NCBI GenBank assembly: GCA_030372965.1
Contig: JAUCQC010000081.1
Coordinates: forward strand, 1-44,200
Direction: 5' to 3'
DNA length: 44,200 bases
DNA from: a bacterium
Lineage (GTDB): Bacteria; Zhuqueibacterota; QNDG01; DTFT01
Below are positions 39,786 to 44,200 of this stretch, piece after piece. The notes under the pieces were generated by a model. That model was given only the letters and a program-made list of their open reading frames with translations. It made no database searches and was not told the DNA's origin. A program made the translations under genes and the position numbers. Positions within the stretch are counted from its first letter, which is position 1. Each line of letters opens with the position of its first letter.

Positions 39786-40790
39786 TTATGGTTCCCCATG
39801 GTAGTGCCGCTTGTAGTATTCCAGGTATTCCCCGCTCTTCAGCTTCTCCCACCAGGCCCGGTTGTCGCGGTACCAGGACACGGTGTCTGCCATGGCCGCC
39901 TCGAAGGAATGCCGCGGCTGCCAGCCCAGGCCGCGGATTTTCGCGGTGTCGAGCGCGTACCGCCGGTCGTGGCCTTCGCGGTCCTTTACATGCGTGATCA
40001 GGCTCTCGGGTTTGCCGAGTTCACGGAGAATGGTCTTCGTGATTTCCAGATTCGTCCGCTCGTTCCCGCCGCCGACATTGTAGACCTCCCCGTCCCGGCC
40101 CTTCTGGAGCACGAGATCGACGGCTTCGCAGTTGTCAACCACGTAAATCCAGTCCCGGACGTTGAGGCCGTCGCCGTACACCGGCAGGGGTTTGTCGTCG
40201 ATCGCGTTCGTGACGAAGAGGGGGATGAGTTTCTCGGGATACTGGAAGGGGCCGTAGTTGTTGGAACTCCTGGGGATCACCACCGGGAGCTTGTAGGTCA
40301 CCCAGTAGGAATAGGCCAGCCGGTCGGCCGCGGCCTTGGACGCGGAATAGGGGCTCGACGGCATGAGCGGGTCGGTTTCGCGGAATTTGGAATCGTCCGT
40401 GCTGCCGTACACCTCGTCCGTGCTGATCTGGACGAAGCGCTGAACCCCGTGCCGCCGCGAAGCCTCGAGGAGGACAAAGGTGCCGAACACGTCGGTCCGG
40501 ATGAAGTCGTCCGGCTTGCCGATGGACCGGTCGACGTGGCTCTCGGCCGCGAAATGGACCACGGCCTCGATGCCGGGCATCAGCGATTCCACCAGGGCCT
40601 CGTCGCAGATGTCGCCCCTGACGAACCGGTAGCGGGGATCCGCCTCGACGTCCCTCAGATTCTCCGGATTGCCCGCGTAGGTCAGCTTGTCGAGGTTGAC
40701 GATCTGCAGTCCGGAATACCGGTTGAGGGCGTAGCGGATGTAATTGCTACCGATAAAACCGGATCCGCCTGTGACCAGAATTTTTTTCAC
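39786..40790 (-). CDS. rfbB: dTDP-glucose 4,6-dehydratase
   Basis: 334 aa; MKKILVTGGSGFIGSNYIRYAL; HFAAESHVDRSI; STDEVYGS; PYSASKAAADRLAYSYWVTYKLPVVIPRSSNNYGPFQYPEKLIP. Confidence 0.95.
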   Translation of the reverse strand: MKKILVTGGSGFIGSNYIRYALNRYSGLQIVNLDKLTYAGNPENLRDVEADPRYRFVRGDICDEALVESLMPGIEAVVHFAAESHVDRSIGKPDDFIRTDVFGTFVLLEASRRHGVQRFVQISTDEVYGSTDDSKFRETDPLMPSSPYSASKAAADRLAYSYWVTYKLPVVIPRSSNNYGPFQYPEKLIPLFVTNAIDDKPLPVYGDGLNVRDWIYVVDNCEAVDLVLQKGRDGEVYNVGGGNERTNLEITKTILRELGKPESLITHVKDREGHDRRYALDTAKIRGLGWQPRHSFEAAMADTVSWYRDNRAWWEKLKSGEYLEYYKRHYHGEP

Positions 40791-40850
40791 GAAATGACCC
40801 TGTCAATATGGATGAGGGGGCCGATCAGAACGGCCCGCGGGCCGGCCGCG

Positions 40851-41306
40851 TCAGCCCATCTTGATGTCCCAGTTGTAGGGGATTTTGTCCGTGTCGAACG
40901 GAAGCCGGTGCTCGTCAGGGTCCTTGTAATCGTAGGGTTCCGTGACGCAGTTCACCACATAGGCTTCCTCGGGACTGATGCACTTCCACCCATGGTACAC
41001 GTTTTTGGGGACATGCACCAGAAGCGGGTTGTGCTCTCCCAGGAAGAATTCGTTCAATTCGCCCCGTGTCGGCGAACCTTCCCGGTCGTCATATAAAACC
41101 AGTTTTAACATGCCTTTGACGACCGCGATATTGTCGTTCTGTTTTCTATGAAAATGCCAGGCCTTGATCACGCCCGGATACGTGGTGGTCATGTACACCT
41201 GGCCGAAAGCCTCGAAAATCGGATCGTCCCGGCGCAGGATTTCCATCAAATGGCCCCTCTCGTCCGGTATGACGCGGAGCTGTTTGACCTTGGCCTCGTG
41301 TATCAT
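40851..41306 (-). CDS. dTDP-4-dehydrorhamnose 3,5-epimerase-like cupin
   Basis: 151 aa; DERGHLMEILRRDDPIFEAFGQVYMTTTYPGVIKAWHFHRKQ; VYHGWKCISPEEAYVVN. Confidence 0.88.
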   Translation of the reverse strand: MIHEAKVKQLRVIPDERGHLMEILRRDDPIFEAFGQVYMTTTYPGVIKAWHFHRKQNDNIAVVKGMLKLVLYDDREGSPTRGELNEFFLGEHNPLLVHVPKNVYHGWKCISPEEAYVVNCVTEPYDYKDPDEHRLPFDTDKIPYNWDIKMG

Positions 41307-41341
41307 CCCGTTCCGGTCCTTCTAAAATGATATAGATGATT

Positions 41342-41370
41342 AAGTTAAGAACAATCCCGCTAAAAGTCAA
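41342..41370 (-). promoter_or_regulatory. candidate promoter of the polysaccharide operon, TTGACT-N17-TAACTT
   Basis: -35 at 41370..41365 and -10 at 41347..41342 on the minus strand, upstream of the first operon gene. Confidence 0.5.
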
Positions 41371-41393
41371 ACTGTTTTGGAACCGGGAGGCGG

Positions 41394-42239
41394 CTAAAAC
41401 ACAGTCACCCGGATGTATTTCTGCGGGTTCTTCTTGAAATCGACGAGCAATGTGTCCAGATCGCGGGATGTGTTCATCAACCGGTCGTAGAGCTCCCGGT
41501 CCCGGAGCAGTTTCCGGAATGTCCCGTCCTCGCTCTCCGCGGCGACCGCGACCCTCTGGATGACGGCGATGGTGCTGTCCAGCCGCTTGACCGTGCCGCC
41601 GAGCCGGACCAGCGCGGAATCCTCCTTCAGGGTCCGGGTCATCTCCTCGAGCTGGCTCAGCGTGGCGCGCACCGCAGACCGGTTTTCCTCGAGCATGCCG
41701 CTGGTCTGTCTTGAGGCGCTCTCCACGTTCCGCAGCACGGCGGCCATCCGCTCCCGGTCCGCGATGGCCATCAGCCGGCCGACCAGGGAATCCACCTGGG
41801 TCAGGACCCGGCCGCCGGAAGCAAGGGCCTCGAGCATGTCTCCGCTGATGGCGCCTTTCAGCACGGCGTCGTCGGCCAGCGGGATGTCGCTGGTTCCCGG
41901 GTCGATCCGCACCTGTTTTCCGCCCATCAGGCTCCTGTCCTCGAGGAACACGGCCGCGTCCGAGGCCAGCCGCAGGCTTTTGCGGAGCCGGAGTTTCACC
42001 TCGACCCAGCCCGGCTTGAGGCGGATGGCGTCCACCGTGCCCTGGCTGATGCCGCGCACCACCACCGGATCCCCGCTCTCCAGGCCCCGCACGTCCTCGA
42101 ACCGGACCAGACGCACCGACCAGTTCGAGAAAAAGGAGGCCTTCTTTCCCCACACCACGCCCATGACCAGCAGCATGATGCCTGCGGTGACCACCAGTCC
42201 GACGATCAGTTCCGCTTTCCGTTCTCTCATGTCGCTCAC
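41394..42239 (-). CDS. MlaD/MCE family protein
   Basis: Single N-terminal TM then VRLVRFEDVRGLESGDPVVVRGISQGTVDAIRL MCE domain. GTG at 42239 overlaps hprK; alternative ATG at 42230. Confidence 0.9.
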   Translation of the reverse strand: MSDMRERKAELIVGLVVTAGIMLLVMGVVWGKKASFFSNWSVRLVRFEDVRGLESGDPVVVRGISQGTVDAIRLKPGWVEVKLRLRKSLRLASDAAVFLEDRSLMGGKQVRIDPGTSDIPLADDAVLKGAISGDMLEALASGGRVLTQVDSLVGRLMAIADRERMAAVLRNVESASRQTSGMLEENRSAVRATLSQLEEMTRTLKEDSALVRLGGTVKRLDSTIAVIQRVAVAAESEDGTFRKLLRDRELYDRLMNTSRDLDTLLVDFKKNPQKYIRVTVF

Positions 42240-43225
42240 TCGTGAATGTAGTCGGGGTCGTGCTCGTAGCCGCGCAGCTTCCCGCTGATCGTGCGCGCGA
42301 TCTGGTTCTCGAACGCCTCGGCCGCGTTGTACCCGTAGATCTTGAGCAGTTCGTTCAGCGCGATCACCTCGACGATCATCGAGATGTTCTTGCCGGGATA
42401 GATGGGAAGCCGGACGAGGTGGACCTTCTCGCCGAGAATGTCGACGGTGATGTCCTCCAGCCCGAGCCGCTCGTACTTTTCGGACTTTTCCCAGTCCACC
42501 AGCTCGACCTGCACCTCCACCTTTTTCATCTTCCGGATGCCGCGGATGCCGAAAATGGCGTGGATGTCGATGATCCCCAGGCCGCGGATCTCCATGTGGT
42601 ACCGCAGGGTCTCGTTCACCTTTCCGATCAGCACCCCCGACGTCCGCCGGACGACCGTGACGATGTCGTCCGCAACCAGCCGGTGGCCGCGCGACACGAG
42701 ATCCAGCGCGACTTCGCTTTTGCCGATGCCGCTCCGCCCCGTAATCAGAACCCCGATGCCGTAGACGTCGACCATCGAACCGTGAATCAGCTCGGTGGGC
42801 GCGAATTTCTCGTCCAGGTAGTCGCCCAGGAGCTGGAAGAGCTTGGTGGTCGCGAACGGCGTCCGGAACACGGAGATGCCCGCCTCATCGGCGATCGGGA
42901 CGAATTCCGAAGGCAGGGCGTTGTTCTCCGTCACGATCACGCACGGAATGTCGAAGGAAAAGAGCTTGCGGAGCCGCTTCCGGCGCTGGTCGGGGGTCAG
43001 GCGGTTCAGGTACAGGACCTCCGTGTTGCCGCAGATCTGCACCCGCGAGAAGGTGAAAAGGTCGGTGAATCCCGCCAGCGCGAGTCCCGGCCGATGGAGG
43101 TCCTTTTCCGTGATCCTCTTCTGAAAACTGCCCTTTCCCGACAGCAGCTCCAGGCGCCAGCGTTTCTCGTTCTCCCGGTACAGCGTCTCGACCGGAATGA
43201 ACCGCTGTTCCTTCTGGGTGTCCAT
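42236..43225 (-). CDS. hprK: HPr kinase/phosphorylase
   Basis: 329 aa; ITGRSGIGKSEVALDLVSRGHRLVADDIV (P-loop); ELVDWEKSEKYERLGLE; LPIYPGKNISMIVEVIALNELLK. Confidence 0.96.
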   Translation of the reverse strand: MDTQKEQRFIPVETLYRENEKRWRLELLSGKGSFQKRITEKDLHRPGLALAGFTDLFTFSRVQICGNTEVLYLNRLTPDQRRKRLRKLFSFDIPCVIVTENNALPSEFVPIADEAGISVFRTPFATTKLFQLLGDYLDEKFAPTELIHGSMVDVYGIGVLITGRSGIGKSEVALDLVSRGHRLVADDIVTVVRRTSGVLIGKVNETLRYHMEIRGLGIIDIHAIFGIRGIRKMKKVEVQVELVDWEKSEKYERLGLEDITVDILGEKVHLVRLPIYPGKNISMIVEVIALNELLKIYGYNAAEAFENQIARTISGKLRGYEHDPDYIHE

Positions 43226-43231
43226 TCGGGG

Positions 43232-43561
43232 TCAGCCCTTCGCCCCGGCGTCGGGCGCGGCCGCCTTCTCGTGCTCGAATCCCCGGAGCTTGTCCTTGTA
43301 TTTGATCAGCTGCCGCTCCATCCGGTCCACGGCGACGCGCACGGAACCCTGCATGTCCTCCGAGGTTTCGCTCGCGGTCAGCACGGTCCCGTACACCGCG
43401 ATCTTGATTTCCGCGGTCCGGTTCTTCTTCTCCCAGCTGAGTATCACTTCGATGTCGAGTATGCCGTCGTAGTATTTCGCGAGCCGGGACGCCTCCTCCT
43501 GCGTGAACGCCTTGAGTTCCTCGGACAGCTTGAAATGGCGGGCGGTGATGTTGAATCGCAT
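43232..43561 (-). CDS. hpf: ribosome hibernation-promoting factor (HPF/RaiA family), short form
   Basis: MRFNITARHFKLSEELKAFTQEEASRLAKYYDGILDIEVILSWEKKNRTAEIKIAVYG; ATG at 43561, AAAGGAGAGA upstream. Confidence 0.93.
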   Translation of the reverse strand: MRFNITARHFKLSEELKAFTQEEASRLAKYYDGILDIEVILSWEKKNRTAEIKIAVYGTVLTASETSEDMQGSVRVAVDRMERQLIKYKDKLRGFEHEKAAAPDAGAKG

Positions 43562-43578
43562 GATTCTCTCCTTTCTAG

Positions 43579-44179
43579 CTAAGAAGCCGGGGAATCGGAG
43601 CGCGGATGGGCCTTCCGGTAGACGGCCTTCAATCGGTCCCGGGTGAGATGCGTGTACGTCTGGGTCGTGGAAAGGGACGCGTGCCCGAGCAGTTCCTTCA
43701 CCGACTGGAGGTCGGCGCCCCGGTCCAGCAGATGCGTGGCGAAGGAATGCCGGAGCATGTGCGGGCTGAGCCGCTCGCGGCCCGAACCGGCCCGCAGGCG
43801 CTTCCGCACGAGATTCTGGATGCCGCGGGGCGTGAGCCGTCCGCCGCGGCTGTTCAGGAAAAGCGCCCGGCAGGCGGAATCGGGGGAGAACGCGCTCCGG
43901 CGCGCCAGGTAGCGCCGCACCGCTTCGAACGCCGAGCGCCCGAGCGGCGCCACGCGCTCCTTGCCGCCCTTGCCCCGCACCCGCACGGTCAGGCCCGGAC
44001 CGTCGACGTCCGCCAGATCGAGTCCGGCGAGCTCCGAGAGCCGGATGCCGGTGCCGTAGAACAGCTCGAGAATCGCCAGGTCGCGGACCCCGGCATCCGT
44101 GTCCGTCTCCACCCGGCCGAAGGCGGCCGCGATTTCCGATTCCGGGAGAAACCGCGGCAGGCGGCGGTCCGGCCGGGGC
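43579..44179 (-). CDS. tyrosine recombinase XerC/XerD, truncated at contig end
   Basis: LAILELFYGTGIRLSELAGLDLADVD; VRGKGGKERVAPLG; LSPHMLRHSFATHLLDRGADLQSVKELLGHASLSTTQTYTHL. The 5' end runs into adapter. Confidence 0.93.
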
Positions 44180-44200
44180 CTGTCTCTTATACACATCTCC
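44180..44200. other. residual Illumina Nextera transposase adapter (sequencing artefact)
   Basis: CTGTCTCTTATACACATCTCC is the 19-bp Tn5 mosaic end (44180-44198) followed by CC, as in the Nextera i7-side adapter. Confidence 0.97.

Noticed and set aside
26827-41306. Polysaccharide cluster as a wholly novel system
   Set aside because: Every component maps to known Wzx/Wzy-pathway families. Only the composition and missing steps are noteworthy.
43579-44179. Tyrosine recombinase as evidence of an integron, ICE or phage
   Set aside because: Sequence and context (hpf/hprK neighbours, RH-L-RH-H-Y catalytic pattern) fit a housekeeping XerC/D. No att sites or cargo are seen, and the gene is cut by the contig end.

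Overview
The window is a high-GC bacterial chromosomal contig end. Almost all genes lie on the minus strand. I find about 36 protein-coding genes plus one 30-codon smORF, one tRNA-Leu(GAG), several intrinsic terminators and candidate sigma70-type promoters, and small dispersed palindromic repeats.

Main blocks, left to right:
- A FISUMP-domain secreted protein flanked by dispersed repeats.
- A metallophosphoesterase, cysS, a fused membrane spermidine-synthase-like protein, and an acyl-CoA ligase.
- A glycolytic operon gap-pgk-tpiA-secG-tRNA-Leu(GAG).
- A DUF937 protein, comF, and a PPi-type phosphofructokinase.
- A beta-barrel / surface protein pair, pruA, an amidohydrolase, gatB, thyX and serS.
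- A Wzx/Wzy-type polysaccharide operon (about 26.8-41.3 kb) with a lower-GC core.
- An MCE/MlaD protein, hprK, hpf, and a truncated xerC/D gene that runs into Nextera adapter sequence at the contig end.

I found no convincing new defence system, CRISPR array or mobile element. The best leads are small-scale:
- an unannotated 30-aa Cys-cluster/Lys-rich smORF with a near-perfect Shine-Dalgarno;
- a strong intrinsic terminator inside the start of comF;
- a 26-bp perfect palindrome between gap and pgk;
- a two-copy repeat with compensatory base-pair changes;
- a FISUMP protein with an internal T9SS/FlgD-like domain.

All family calls come from reading the translations. No database search was run.
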